Source: Aquirufa beregesia (GTDB taxonomy: Bacteria > Bacteroidota > Bacteroidia > Cytophagales > Spirosomataceae). Taken from it: DNA of 64,000 nucleotides. The stretch lies in assembly GCF_011090385.1 (NCBI RefSeq), contig NZ_SEWW01000005.1, positions 1 through 64,000 on the forward strand, given 5' to 3'. Position 1 is the stretch's first letter, and the number at the start of each line of letters is the position of its first letter. Made by a program: the position numbers and the translations under genes. The notes beneath the pieces were generated by a model. It was not told the origin of the DNA. It ran no database searches and saw only the letters and a program-made list of their open reading frames with translations. Below, piece after piece: positions 52,249-61,418 of the stretch.

Positions 52249-53391
52249 ATGAAATTAATTTTGAGGGGTACTTGGCGGAGAAATCTTTTTATGTTTTTGA
52301 TCATGCTGAGCATGCCTTTTTATGTGTTGGCACAGCTTAGTCAGCGTCAAAAGGATTCATTAGCAGCTTGTCATGTACCATTACCTTCCAAGAGGGGATT
52401 TGTCAAGGCTAATTTGGTTCAAAAAAATCAGGCTAAAGCAGCGGTAGTGTTAGGAATGAAAAAAATCCCAGCGGGAGTATTCGATATGGGAGCACATGAT
52501 GAAAAAGGACGGACAGATGAGTATCCCGTTCACCGAGTGGCAGTGAAGTCCTTTTGGATGGATGAAACAGAAGTGACCAATGCTCAATTTGCGGCTTTTG
52601 TTTCTGCAACGGCTTATGTAACTACAGCAGAAAAGGCAATTTCTTGGGAGGAATTGAAGAAACAAGTACCTGCAGGCACACCTCGTCCACCCGATTCTTT
52701 ATTAGCCCCAAGTTCTTTGGTTTTTGTTCCTACAACGGGTCCAGTCAATTTAGTGGATTATAGTCAATGGTGGCAATTTGTACGAGGTGCTGACTGGCGC
52801 CATCCAGAGGGGCCACAATCATCTATTGTCGGTAAAGAAAATCATCCTGTGGTACAGGTCTCTTGGGATGATGCTCAGGCCTATGCTCGATGGGCGGGTA
52901 AACGATTACCTACAGAAGCTGAATGGGAATGGGCTGCTCGTGGTGGACTGAAGAATCTAGAGTTTCCATGGGGTTCTGAGCCCATTGAATCAGGTGTTTT
53001 TAAAGCCAATACTTGGCAAGGTAAATTCCCTTATAAGGATGAGGCTAAGGATGGATACCAACATACCACGGCTCCTGTAAAACAATTTGCAGCCAATGGT
53101 TTTGGATTATATGATGTAGCTGGCAATGTCTGGGAATGGTGTTTCGATAATTACCGTCATGATTATTATACTACGTTAAAAAAGAGGGGGGCTCTTGTGC
53201 AAAATCCGAAAGGACCAGTTAAGAGCCATGATCCTGATGAGCCTGGTATACCTAAAAAAGTGATGCGTGGGGGCTCCTTTCTCTGTAATGATTCCTATTG
53301 TGCTTCCTATCGCAGCTCAGCCCGCATGAAATCAAGCCCAGATTCTGGTCTCATGCATACGGGCTTTCGCTGCGTGAAAGATGTTAATTAG
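52249..53391 (+). CDS. Formylglycine-generating enzyme (sulfatase-modifying factor, SUMF1 type), exported
   Basis: The protein is about 380 residues from the ATG at 52249, which starts a signal sequence (about 1-29, ending YVLAQ); the frame is open upstream to 52174. It follows the FGE fold: G-x-F-x-M-G start, W-M-D-E-T-E-V-T-N, RLPTEAEWEWAARGG, NVWEWCFDNY, and the active-site block GGSFLC346-NDSYC351-ASYRSSAR, which has both catalytic Cys residues known from human FGE (C336/C341). Many bacterial homologues lack these; this one is complete, so oxygen-dependent conversion of sulfatase Cys to formylglycine is expected. It is divergent from the Rieske operon. Confidence 0.93.
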   Translation: MKLILRGTWRRNLFMFLIMLSMPFYVLAQLSQRQKDSLAACHVPLPSKRGFVKANLVQKNQAKAAVVLGMKKIPAGVFDMGAHDEKGRTDEYPVHRVAVKSFWMDETEVTNAQFAAFVSATAYVTTAEKAISWEELKKQVPAGTPRPPDSLLAPSSLVFVPTTGPVNLVDYSQWWQFVRGADWRHPEGPQSSIVGKENHPVVQVSWDDAQAYARWAGKRLPTEAEWEWAARGGLKNLEFPWGSEPIESGVFKANTWQGKFPYKDEAKDGYQHTTAPVKQFAANGFGLYDVAGNVWEWCFDNYRHDYYTTLKKRGALVQNPKGPVKSHDPDEPGIPKKVMRGGSFLCNDSYCASYRSSARMKSSPDSGLMHTGFRCVKDVN

Positions 53392-55828
53392 TGTTTTTTA
53401 CTCGACCTTTTTCAGCATCCAACCCCGTACTTCTATCGCGAGCCTCTTTGATGCTGGAATTACCAAAACGATAACTAAAGTTTAAGCGAACGACCCGGGT
53501 CTCTCCTCTACTTTTAACAAATACATCTAAATCGGCATATTTAATGCTGGCATTGGGGATTTGGGTGTAAAGGATATCACTGGCATTCAAGCGGAGTGTA
53601 CCCTTTTTATTCAAAATGGACTTCTGAATACCAAGATTGAGGGCTCCACCCGATTGGAAATTAAACGCTTGTTCTAGTCCACCCGTAAAGTATTGTCCAC
53701 CTACTTCTATTTTTACATCATGTTTCAAACTAAAGGTATGATTTGAATTTACATACAGCATGTTTCCCATGGGATTTATGGAAGTTTGATCTAGTTTTCC
53801 AGTCAATTCAACATGATTTAAATAAATGTCGGTATTGCTTGTCCACCAAGATTTAATCGGAATGGGTAATGAAAAACCTAAACTATAAGTCACCCTTTGG
53901 GCTAAGTTATCTGTCGTTTGGTAGGTCACTCGCTTTTCTGTGTCTTGTTTAAGTAATTGGGTGATGACCTGATCCGTATGACTATATGCCAAGGAAGTGG
54001 TATAAGCCCCGGCATAAGTATGGGTGAATTCAAATGAATTGGTTAATTGTGGCAACAAATTTGGGTTACCAACTTCATAATTGTAATTATCTATGTAAAA
54101 GATAAATGGATTCATGGAGTTGTATTGAGGGCGGTCAATGCGGCGACTGTATTTAAGGCCTAAATTATGTTTTTTATTGGCCTCAAATTGGAGAAATGCA
54201 CTGGGGAAAACTTGGAAATAGGAGCGATTGAAACTAGAATCAGGCACATCTGACATGTAGGAGATGGATTTTCCTTGAGCGATGGTCCATTCACCTCGTA
54301 ATCCCAATTGGTAACTCCATTTGCCTAATTTTCTATCTTGATTGATGTAAGCCGCATGGATTTGTTCATTGTATTGAAATCGATTGCTTAATTGATGGAG
54401 GAATGTATAGGAAGGATTTTCTTTGATACGACTACTAAATTGTAAATCATTGTCTGTCTTGACCAAACTGGATTTAATGCCCATTCCCCATTTGGTGGTT
54501 TTATTTACAGGAAGGACAAAATCTGACTTGAAGGAATATTGGTCAATATTGGACAATGATTGTGTGCGAATGAGGGAATCACTTTTTATTGGAGTATTGT
54601 TTGACCCAAACCATTGAGTTAAATATGCATTGGAGCTTTGATCATGAAAACGAGCATAGTCTAAGTCAATTGTTAGTTCTTTCCCTGTGCTGTCATAACT
54701 ATGTTTGTAATTGAAATTATTAGCTAGGTTAGTAAATGGATTGTCTAAGTCATTATAGGTGTCCAATTGACTTAACAGTTGATTGTTTAAATTTCTTTGT
54801 GTAGTACGGTTGATGCCCTTATACAAATTGGTTTGACTTCTACCTCCTGATATGAGAAGTCCCAGTGTTGTTTTTGGGGAATAGGTCCAGTCTACACCTG
54901 CTTTTAATTGGGTATTTTGGGCGATGAAATTGTAGAAGGAATTCGAATTCCAAACTTCCCCTTGCTTGGCGAATTGACGCGTAATATCAATGGTATTCAT
55001 GTTGGGTTGATGAACATAGGATCCATTACTAAACCAATTCCAGTCATTTTTTCGGTAATTGAGATTAAAACCGGCTCTGCCTCGTGTATAAAATCCTTGA
55101 CCTAAGGTAGCATTGACAGAGCCATTCATGCCCATTTGAGAATTTTTTTTGAGTTTGATATTTAGAATTCCAGCGGTGCCAGCAGCATCGTATTTGGAAG
55201 AAGGATTACTGATGATTTCCAATTGAGCAATTTGATCAGCTCCTAGATTTCGCAAATAATTGTTGAGATCATTCCCCGTCAAATAGGAAATTTTTCCATC
55301 AATCATCACTTTGGCTCCTTGCTTACCTCGAATACTGATATTTCCATCTTTATCTACCATAACACCTGGAGATTTTTCAATGACTTCCATAGCCGAATTT
55401 CCTGCGGCCATGACTGAGTTTTCTACATTGACCACCGTTTTATCAACTAAATTTTCGATAAAGGGTTTAATTGCTTTAATTTCTACATTGGCTAATTCGG
55501 TAGAGCTGGGTTCAAGTTGGATCGTACCTAGATCAATTTGGCTATTGGTTTTTATTTCATCCAATTTAATCACACGTGTCTGGTAGCCCGTTGATTGAAT
55601 TTTAAGGGTAAAACGGCCAGTAGGTAAATTCTGAGCCTGTAAAATTCCATTTTCATCGGAGATAAAGCCCTTGATTAAACTGGAGTCAACATTTTTTCGA
55701 AGCAATAGGGATGCATAAGGGACAGCTTGTTTTTTTTCGTCTATAATTTTGGCCTTTAAACTCGATTGTCCAAACGTAGTCAGTTGTATTAAAATAAGGC
55801 ATAGGGTTGTTAATAAGAGGTTTTTCAT
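53384..55828 (-). CDS. TonB-dependent receptor with carboxypeptidase-like N-terminal domain (paralogue 1)
   Basis: The 814-residue protein has a signal peptide ending LTTFGQ, a carboxypeptidase-regulatory-like domain (about 22-110), a TonB plug (about 120-230, V-M-A-A-G-N-S-A-M-E-V-I-E-K-S-P-G-V) and a large barrel (OMP_b-brl_3 type). It ends with the aromatic-rich R-L-N-F-S-Y-R-F and a short charged tail. It is a tandem paralogue of the gene at 56093-58540, alignable end to end. It overlaps the FGE gene by 8 bp at the 3' ends. Substrate unknown, possibly siderophores, peptides or glycans. Confidence 0.9.
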   Translation of the reverse strand: MKNLLLTTLCLILIQLTTFGQSSLKAKIIDEKKQAVPYASLLLRKNVDSSLIKGFISDENGILQAQNLPTGRFTLKIQSTGYQTRVIKLDEIKTNSQIDLGTIQLEPSSTELANVEIKAIKPFIENLVDKTVVNVENSVMAAGNSAMEVIEKSPGVMVDKDGNISIRGKQGAKVMIDGKISYLTGNDLNNYLRNLGADQIAQLEIISNPSSKYDAAGTAGILNIKLKKNSQMGMNGSVNATLGQGFYTRGRAGFNLNYRKNDWNWFSNGSYVHQPNMNTIDITRQFAKQGEVWNSNSFYNFIAQNTQLKAGVDWTYSPKTTLGLLISGGRSQTNLYKGINRTTQRNLNNQLLSQLDTYNDLDNPFTNLANNFNYKHSYDSTGKELTIDLDYARFHDQSSNAYLTQWFGSNNTPIKSDSLIRTQSLSNIDQYSFKSDFVLPVNKTTKWGMGIKSSLVKTDNDLQFSSRIKENPSYTFLHQLSNRFQYNEQIHAAYINQDRKLGKWSYQLGLRGEWTIAQGKSISYMSDVPDSSFNRSYFQVFPSAFLQFEANKKHNLGLKYSRRIDRPQYNSMNPFIFYIDNYNYEVGNPNLLPQLTNSFEFTHTYAGAYTTSLAYSHTDQVITQLLKQDTEKRVTYQTTDNLAQRVTYSLGFSLPIPIKSWWTSNTDIYLNHVELTGKLDQTSINPMGNMLYVNSNHTFSLKHDVKIEVGGQYFTGGLEQAFNFQSGGALNLGIQKSILNKKGTLRLNASDILYTQIPNASIKYADLDVFVKSRGETRVVRLNFSYRFGNSSIKEARDRSTGLDAEKGRVKNTN

Positions 55829-55980
55829 TAGATGGATTGTTTGATTGGTTTTAAAGTTTACACAGAAATGCTAGGGTAAAAATGACCCTGATGTAGTAAA
55901 AATTCAGTGGTGGAGAATAGTCAAAAGAATGATGTATTCGGCAAAAAATACCTAATCCAAATTCGTATTGAAATCTGGAT

Positions 55981-56017
55981 ACAAAAAAACAAGGGTGAAT
56001 CTAGATTCGCCCTTGTT
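55981..56017 (-). terminator. Terminator of TonB receptor paralogue 2
   Basis: A 13-bp stem AACAAGGGTGAAT / ATTCGCCCTTGTT with a CTAG loop, one mismatch on the minus strand. It is followed on the minus strand by a run of T. It lies about 75 nt after the receptor stop at 56093. Confidence 0.75.
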
Positions 56018-56092
56018 GGTGAGTTAAAAACTGTTAAGCTTTAACATCTTTTAAGAAATTGATTATTAGTCGCTTAGTATTTAAATGGGTTA

Positions 56093-58540
56093 TTAATTGG
56101 CACTTTTTACGCGATCTTTTTCAGCATCCAAACCGGTATTTCTAACACGAGCACCTTTGACAGCTGTATTCCCAAATCGGTAAGTGAAATTGAATCGAAC
56201 CACACGAGTATCATTTCTATTTTTCACGGTTATATCGATATCTCCGTATTTGATTGTTGCCATTGGGTTTTGGGTGTATAAAATATCGCTGGCATTTATA
56301 CGAATGGTTCCTTTTTTGTTCAAGACTGTTTTTTGAATACCTAGGTTTAATGAACCACCAGGGCCAAAATTAAAGGCTTGTTCCAATCCTCCTGAGAAAT
56401 ATTGTCCGCCCAATTCTAATTTAATATCATTTTTTAAAGTAAAGGTATGGTTCGAGTTGATGTAGAACATATTTCCTGCGGAATTGATTTGTGCTTGATC
56501 CACTTTACCTGTTAATTCATTGCGATTCAGTTGGATATCTGTATTACTTGTCCACCATTTAGTCACTGGGATTGGCAAGGAGAAACTTAAGTTGTAAGAA
56601 GTTCTTTGAGCCAAGTTGGCGGAAGTCTGATAGGTTTTACGGGCTTCTGTATCTTGTCTCAATAATTGAGTGATCACATCATCGGTATGACTATATCCAA
56701 AAGTGGTATTAAATGCTCCCTTGAATGTATGAGTTAATTCAAATGAATTGGTTAACTGAGGCATCAACATCGGGTTACCCACTCGATAGGTATAGTTGTC
56801 TAGGAAGAAAACGAATGGGTTTAAGTCGGAATAACCTGGACGATTAATTCTACGGCTATAGTTTAAACCTAGGGTATGGTTTTTGTTTGCTTCATATTGA
56901 ACAAAAGCACTTGGGAATAGTTGTTTGAAGTCGCGGTGGAAGGATGAATCCGAAGCAGCATTTCCATAAGCCATGGATTTTCCATCAGCAATGGTCCATT
57001 CTCCACGTAAGCCTATTTGATAGCTCCATTTGCCCAATTTACGTTCCGTATTTAAGTAAACAGCGTGAATTTGCTCTTCGTACATAAAGCGATTGCTTTG
57101 TTTGTTTAAGAAAGTATAATCCGCATCGCTGGCTGTTTTTCCTCTGAATTGAAGGTCATTATCTGTTTTTACATAGCTGGATTTTACTCCCATACCCCAT
57201 TTGCTATTTTTGTTGATCGGTAATACATAATCCGATTTGAAGGAGTATTGGTCAATGTTGGATAATGCGCCAGTGCGTAAAAGAGAATCATTTTTGATTT
57301 TATTAAATTCAGAGCCATACCATTGTGTCAAATAATCATTTTGATTATTATCTACGTAGCGAGCATAATCTAAATCTATCGTCAATTCTTTTCCAGTGCT
57401 ATCCAATGTATGTTTAAAGTTGATGTTATTGGCAAAGTTATGGAATGGATTGTCGATGGAATTATAAGTATCTAATTTACTCATGATGGCGTTGGTAGCC
57501 AGATTACGTTGCGTAGATTGATTCAAGCCATTGTTTAAGGTTGTTTGGTTTAAGCCTCCTGAGAATAAAATTCCTACGGTTGTATTTTTGTTGACTGACC
57601 AGTCTGCTCCTACTTTCATGGAAGTGTATGTGCCTTTGAAGGGAAAATCGGTGGTGGAATTCCAAACTTCATTTTGGGCACGGAAGTAACGAGTGATGTT
57701 ATTGTGCTGTAAGTTATTCCGTCCAAAATAGGAGGCATTTCCAAAAATGTTCCAGCCATTATTGCGGTAGTTTAAGTTTAAACCTGCACTAGAACGAGTA
57801 TATACTCCTTGGCCGATGGTACCATTTACGGACCCATTCATGCCCATATTCACATTCTTCTTCATTTTGATATTGATGATACCTGCAGTACCTGCTGCAT
57901 CATATTTAGAAGAAGGGTTGGTCATGATTTCCAATTGAGAAATTTGATCGGCAGAAAGATTGCGTAAGAAGTTGCTCAAATCGTTACCAGATAAATAGGA
58001 TATTTTACCATCAATCATGACTTTGACACCTTGTTTTCCTCTCAAGCTGATGTTGCCATCTTTGTCGACAATAACCCCTGGAGAACGCTCTAATACTTCC
58101 ATGGCAGAGTTACCAGCTGCCATAACGGAATTTTCTACATTGACCACGGTCTTGTCTAATTGTCTTTCGATAAAAGGTTTGGTCGCTTTGACTATGACCT
58201 CATTTAGTTGAGTGGAAATGGGTTCAAGGGCAATAGTTCCTAAATCCAATTGGGTATTGGCATTGACTTCGCCTAGTTTTTTGGAATAAGCTTTATAACC
58301 AGTGAATTGAATTTTTAAGGTATAGTTTCCTTGGGGTAAAGCGGCGGCTTTTAATTCACCGTTTTCATCGGTGATAAATCCTTTTACTAGGGTGGAATCA
58401 CTTGCTTTTCTTAATAATACAGAAGCAAAAGGAACAGGCTGATTTTTTTCATCTCGGATTTTAGCTGAAAGTCCGTTATCGGCAAATGCGAGGAGGGGGG
58501 CAATAATAGAAAATAGGGTAGATAAAATAAAAGTTTTCAT
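56093..58540 (-). CDS. TonB-dependent receptor with carboxypeptidase-like N-terminal domain (paralogue 2)
   Basis: The protein is 815 residues from the ATG at 58540, which begins a signal peptide (MKTFILSTLFSIIAPLLAFA). The frame continues to 58663 but without signal-like sequence, and it crosses a TAGCTTTG -7 box at 58641 to 58634. Domain order matches its neighbour: carboxypeptidase-like domain, plug with V-M-A-A-G-N-S-A-M-E-V-L-E-R-S-P-G-V, barrel, and a C-terminal R-F-N-F-T-Y-R-F. The two proteins are almost equal in length and share long blocks, so they arose by tandem duplication. A 264-nt gap with a terminator separates them. Confidence 0.9.
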   Translation of the reverse strand: MKTFILSTLFSIIAPLLAFADNGLSAKIRDEKNQPVPFASVLLRKASDSTLVKGFITDENGELKAAALPQGNYTLKIQFTGYKAYSKKLGEVNANTQLDLGTIALEPISTQLNEVIVKATKPFIERQLDKTVVNVENSVMAAGNSAMEVLERSPGVIVDKDGNISLRGKQGVKVMIDGKISYLSGNDLSNFLRNLSADQISQLEIMTNPSSKYDAAGTAGIINIKMKKNVNMGMNGSVNGTIGQGVYTRSSAGLNLNYRNNGWNIFGNASYFGRNNLQHNNITRYFRAQNEVWNSTTDFPFKGTYTSMKVGADWSVNKNTTVGILFSGGLNQTTLNNGLNQSTQRNLATNAIMSKLDTYNSIDNPFHNFANNINFKHTLDSTGKELTIDLDYARYVDNNQNDYLTQWYGSEFNKIKNDSLLRTGALSNIDQYSFKSDYVLPINKNSKWGMGVKSSYVKTDNDLQFRGKTASDADYTFLNKQSNRFMYEEQIHAVYLNTERKLGKWSYQIGLRGEWTIADGKSMAYGNAASDSSFHRDFKQLFPSAFVQYEANKNHTLGLNYSRRINRPGYSDLNPFVFFLDNYTYRVGNPMLMPQLTNSFELTHTFKGAFNTTFGYSHTDDVITQLLRQDTEARKTYQTSANLAQRTSYNLSFSLPIPVTKWWTSNTDIQLNRNELTGKVDQAQINSAGNMFYINSNHTFTLKNDIKLELGGQYFSGGLEQAFNFGPGGSLNLGIQKTVLNKKGTIRINASDILYTQNPMATIKYGDIDITVKNRNDTRVVRFNFTYRFGNTAVKGARVRNTGLDAEKDRVKSAN

Positions 58541-58870
58541 TAGGCGGATTGAATTATTTTTTGGTTGTAAACAGAGAATGAGTCGTAGATGCAAACAAGA
58601 ACCCAAAGGTTGCATGTCTCTCTTTTGACAATGCAAAGCTATACTAGGTACTTTGTTATACATAGTACTATATGATAAACAATAAAATGTTTTGGATGAG
58701 TGGTAAATAGCAAGGGCAAAATGTAAAATGCCTGCCTTGGTTATGGAAAATTGGATATCAATAAATTGGACTATAGATATGAATTCTCATTCGTTTGGCA
58801 TGTAAAAAAACAACGCTGGCAAGGTTCTAAACCTTGCCAGCGTTGTTTCAAACAATCCTAAAATGTTGCT
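58541..58870. other. 330-nt intergenic region between sugar dehydrogenase and TonB receptor 2
   Basis: No gene is seen. It contains the minus-strand -7 box TAGCTTTG (58641 to 58634) for the receptor, a short ATAGTACTAT palindrome at 58662-58671, and hairpin repeat copy C at 58808-58848. Confidence 0.6.
58808..58848. repeat. Palindromic hairpin repeat, copy C (extended stem)
   Basis: Core arms AACGCTGGCAAGGTT (58812-58826) and AACCTTGCCAGCGTT (58830-58844) around a CTA loop, extended to a 19-bp stem by AAAC/GTTT. Compared with copies A and B, one T-A pair is changed to G-C in both arms, which preserves pairing. It lies 23 nt after the sugar dehydrogenase stop. Confidence 0.9.
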
Positions 58871-60283
58871 TTATTGTGGTCTTAAACGGAAAACCATGCC
58901 AGGATTTTCAACTCCTACATACAAATAACCATCTACACCCATTTTTACATTACGCATACGGCCCAAATTAACTAGTAGCTTTTCTTGCGAAACGACTTTG
59001 TTATTCTTAACCACGACCCGATTCATGTAATTAAAGCGTAAAGAACCGATCATTAAATTTCCTTTCCAAGCTGGGTATTTATCACTATTTACAAATGCCA
59101 AACCAGAAGGTGCAATGGATGGAAGGTAATAGGTGATGGGTTGTTCCATGCCTTCTTTCTTAGAAATATTCGTGATGGGTTTACCATCATAATTAATTCC
59201 ATAAGAAATGGTAGGCCAGCCATAATTCTTACCAGCTTGGATGATATTGATTTCATCTCCTCCACGTGGGCCATGTTCGGTTTCCCAAATAGCGCCTGTA
59301 GACGGATTCAAAGTTAAGCCTTGGGGATTTCTTTGTCCATACGAATATATACTGTGATGAAATTTAGCTTTATCTTTTCCAACAAAGGGATTATCTTTTG
59401 GAATACTTCCATCATCATTCAATCGATGAATTTTACCATTATCATTATCTGTCTCTTGTGGGAATACTTTTTCCATTCCTCGTTCACCTACACTAAAGAA
59501 TAAATATCCTTGTTTGTCAAAGGCTATCCGTGAACCAAAATGGTGAAAGGTCTTGGTATAAGGTAGTGATTCAAAAATTTCTTGAGATTCTACCCATTCA
59601 TTGTTTTTGATTTTTCCTCTCACAATACCTGTCGCTGTGACTGTTTGACCACCCTCTGTTTTAAATTTGGAATAGGACATATAAACCCATCCGTTGGAAG
59701 CATAGTTGGGATGTAAAACCACATCCAATAATCCGCCTTGACCTCTAGCCATCACTGCGGGAGTTCCTTTGATGGGGGTTTTATGTTGGTTTTGGTCAAC
59801 TAGATACAAGGTGCCCGCACGGTCAGTGATTAAATAATCCTTATTGGGTAATTGAGCAAATCCCCATGGGCTTTCTAATCCTGTGACAATCGTGTCCAAC
59901 ACCACGGTCATTCCCTCGGATTTAAATACATTGGAAGAAGGCTTATTGGCAAATTTATATTGATCTACACTGGCTAATTTTTCGGTAATTAGATCAGCTA
60001 ATTTTTCGATGTCCTTTGCACTTAAAGCTGCTTTCCAAGAAGGCATCCCAAAATCTGCGTAACCATTAGTAATGGAAGCAATCAACTCTGGTTTACTTTT
60101 CCCATGTTTCCAAGTACGATCCACAAAGGCATCTACTTTTTCTCCATGGCAACTAGAACAATATTGTGTATACGTTTTTTCTGTGGATTCGTCCACTAAG
60201 GCTTCTTTCGGTGCATTGGTTAATGACATGATGCTGATGGATGCCACCGCAATTCCGCCTAAAATACTGAGTCGTTTATACAT
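58871..60283 (-). CDS. Cytochrome c plus PQQ-type soluble sugar dehydrogenase, exported
   Basis: The 470-residue protein has a signal/anchor helix (about 5-24) and an N-terminal cytochrome c domain with C42-S-S-C-H46 and a likely axial Met in FGMPSW (about 80). A glucose/aldose dehydrogenase beta-propeller follows (about 115-470) with GLESPWGFAQLP, ITDRAG, QGGLLDVVLHPNY, H-H-F-G-S-R and ETEHGPRGGDEIN. This fits an aldose sugar dehydrogenase (YliI/GDH-B type) fused to its own electron acceptor. The product would be an aldonolactone, with electrons going to the cytochrome pool. Its promoter carries an 18-bp palindrome. Confidence 0.9.
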   Translation of the reverse strand: MYKRLSILGGIAVASISIMSLTNAPKEALVDESTEKTYTQYCSSCHGEKVDAFVDRTWKHGKSKPELIASITNGYADFGMPSWKAALSAKDIEKLADLITEKLASVDQYKFANKPSSNVFKSEGMTVVLDTIVTGLESPWGFAQLPNKDYLITDRAGTLYLVDQNQHKTPIKGTPAVMARGQGGLLDVVLHPNYASNGWVYMSYSKFKTEGGQTVTATGIVRGKIKNNEWVESQEIFESLPYTKTFHHFGSRIAFDKQGYLFFSVGERGMEKVFPQETDNDNGKIHRLNDDGSIPKDNPFVGKDKAKFHHSIYSYGQRNPQGLTLNPSTGAIWETEHGPRGGDEINIIQAGKNYGWPTISYGINYDGKPITNISKKEGMEQPITYYLPSIAPSGLAFVNSDKYPAWKGNLMIGSLRFNYMNRVVVKNNKVVSQEKLLVNLGRMRNVKMGVDGYLYVGVENPGMVFRLRPQ

Positions 60284-60302
60284 TTTTGTAGGATTAAAGA
60301 GT

Positions 60303-60322
60303 CAAATTTACTAGTAAATTTA
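60303..60322 (-). promoter_or_regulatory. Sugar dehydrogenase promoter overlapped by an 18-bp palindrome
   Basis: The perfect palindrome AAATTTACTAGTAAATTT (60304-60321) contains the minus-strand -7 box TAAATTTG (60310 to 60303), 20 nt before the sugar dehydrogenase ATG. The other half gives TAAATTTA on the plus strand, facing the kelch gene. Confidence 0.6.
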
Positions 60323-60429
60323 GCCCTAATCTAAAAAGAATTTGTCGAAATTTTATCTAGGTCTATCTGCTTAAAAAAGAGGAACATTTCTATATTTTTT
60401 TTACATTAGACTTTCAAACCTATTAAACC

Positions 60430-61407
60430 ATGAAAAAAATTCTCTTGATTTGCCTTGGGCTAATCTCTTGGAGTGTGTCTGCGCAGGATTCCCCCAATTC
60501 TTGGAACATCCTCACATCTCAACAAGCTGCACAAAAAAGACATGAAAGTTCCATGGTGGAATGCGATGGAAAATTTTATGCTTTAGGTGGTAGGGGAAAA
60601 AGACCTATAGAAGAGTTTGATCCTAAAACATCCAATTGGACAGTTCTAGCTGATGCACCCATGGAATTTCATCATTTTCAGGCCATTTCATTTCAGCATG
60701 AAATTTATGTGGTTGGTGCTTTAACAGGTAATTATCCACATGAAAAACCAATTCCTCAATTTTTGATATTTAATCCCAAAACTAAAACCTGGAGAGAAGG
60801 TGCTAGCATTCCTGCCGATCGTTTGAGAGGGTCTGTTGGCGTATTTACTCGGGGTAATAAAATCTATTTAGTGGCTGGAATCATGGATGGCCATTATGAT
60901 GGACATGTCAAGTGGTTTGATGAATACGATACCAAAACCAATACTTGGAAAATACTTCCAGATGCACCTAGAGCTCGAGATCATTTCCAAGCCGTGATGG
61001 TCGGTAAAGACAAAGCCTATGTGGCAGGAGGGCGTACTTCGCATGCCAAAATTGGCAAAGTACTAGATCTGTGTATCAAGGAAGTGGATGTATTTGATTT
61101 CAAAAGCAATCAATGGTCAACTTTGGCCGAAGGTCTTCCTACTTTACGGGCCGGTACGTCATCCATCGTTAATGGTCCTTACTTGGTAGTGATGAATGGA
61201 GAAAGTGTCAAACAAGTTCCTGCCCATTCTGAAGTAGAAGTATTAGATACTCGAACAGGTACTTGGTCCAGTCTACCTAATTTACGGCAAGGCAGACATG
61301 GAACAGGGGTAGTTTATTGGAAAGGTAAAATTTATGTAGTAGCAGGAAGTGCCAATCGAGGGGGAGGTCCAGAACTCAATGAAATGGAATGTTTATCATG
61401 GAAATAA
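60430..61407 (+). CDS. Exported kelch-repeat beta-propeller protein
   Basis: The 325-residue protein has a signal peptide (MKKILLICLGLISWSVSAQ) and five to six kelch motifs with the typical G-G/A-G near strand ends (YALGGRG, YVVGAL, YLVAGI, YVAGGR, YVVAGS) plus spaced Trp/Tyr residues (T-W-R-E-G, T-W-K-I-L-P). There is no catalytic motif of galactose oxidase or sialate mutarotase with confidence, although NanM-like epimerases share this fold. It is 11 nt upstream of the PSCyt1-DUF1549 gene, so the two are cotranscribed. Confidence 0.85.
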   Translation: MKKILLICLGLISWSVSAQDSPNSWNILTSQQAAQKRHESSMVECDGKFYALGGRGKRPIEEFDPKTSNWTVLADAPMEFHHFQAISFQHEIYVVGALTGNYPHEKPIPQFLIFNPKTKTWREGASIPADRLRGSVGVFTRGNKIYLVAGIMDGHYDGHVKWFDEYDTKTNTWKILPDAPRARDHFQAVMVGKDKAYVAGGRTSHAKIGKVLDLCIKEVDVFDFKSNQWSTLAEGLPTLRAGTSSIVNGPYLVVMNGESVKQVPAHSEVEVLDTRTGTWSSLPNLRQGRHGTGVVYWKGKIYVVAGSANRGGGPELNEMECLSWK

Positions 61408-61418
61408 TACATTAAATC

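Noticed and set aside
58541-58663. 41-residue N-terminal extension of TonB receptor paralogue 2
   Set aside because: It has no signal character and crosses a consensus -7 box; the signal peptide starts at 58540.
43504-58844. The recurring 33-nt hairpins as a CRISPR or tRNA-like feature
   Set aside because: They are isolated by kilobases, have perfect stems with tiny loops, and show no spacers or tRNA arms.
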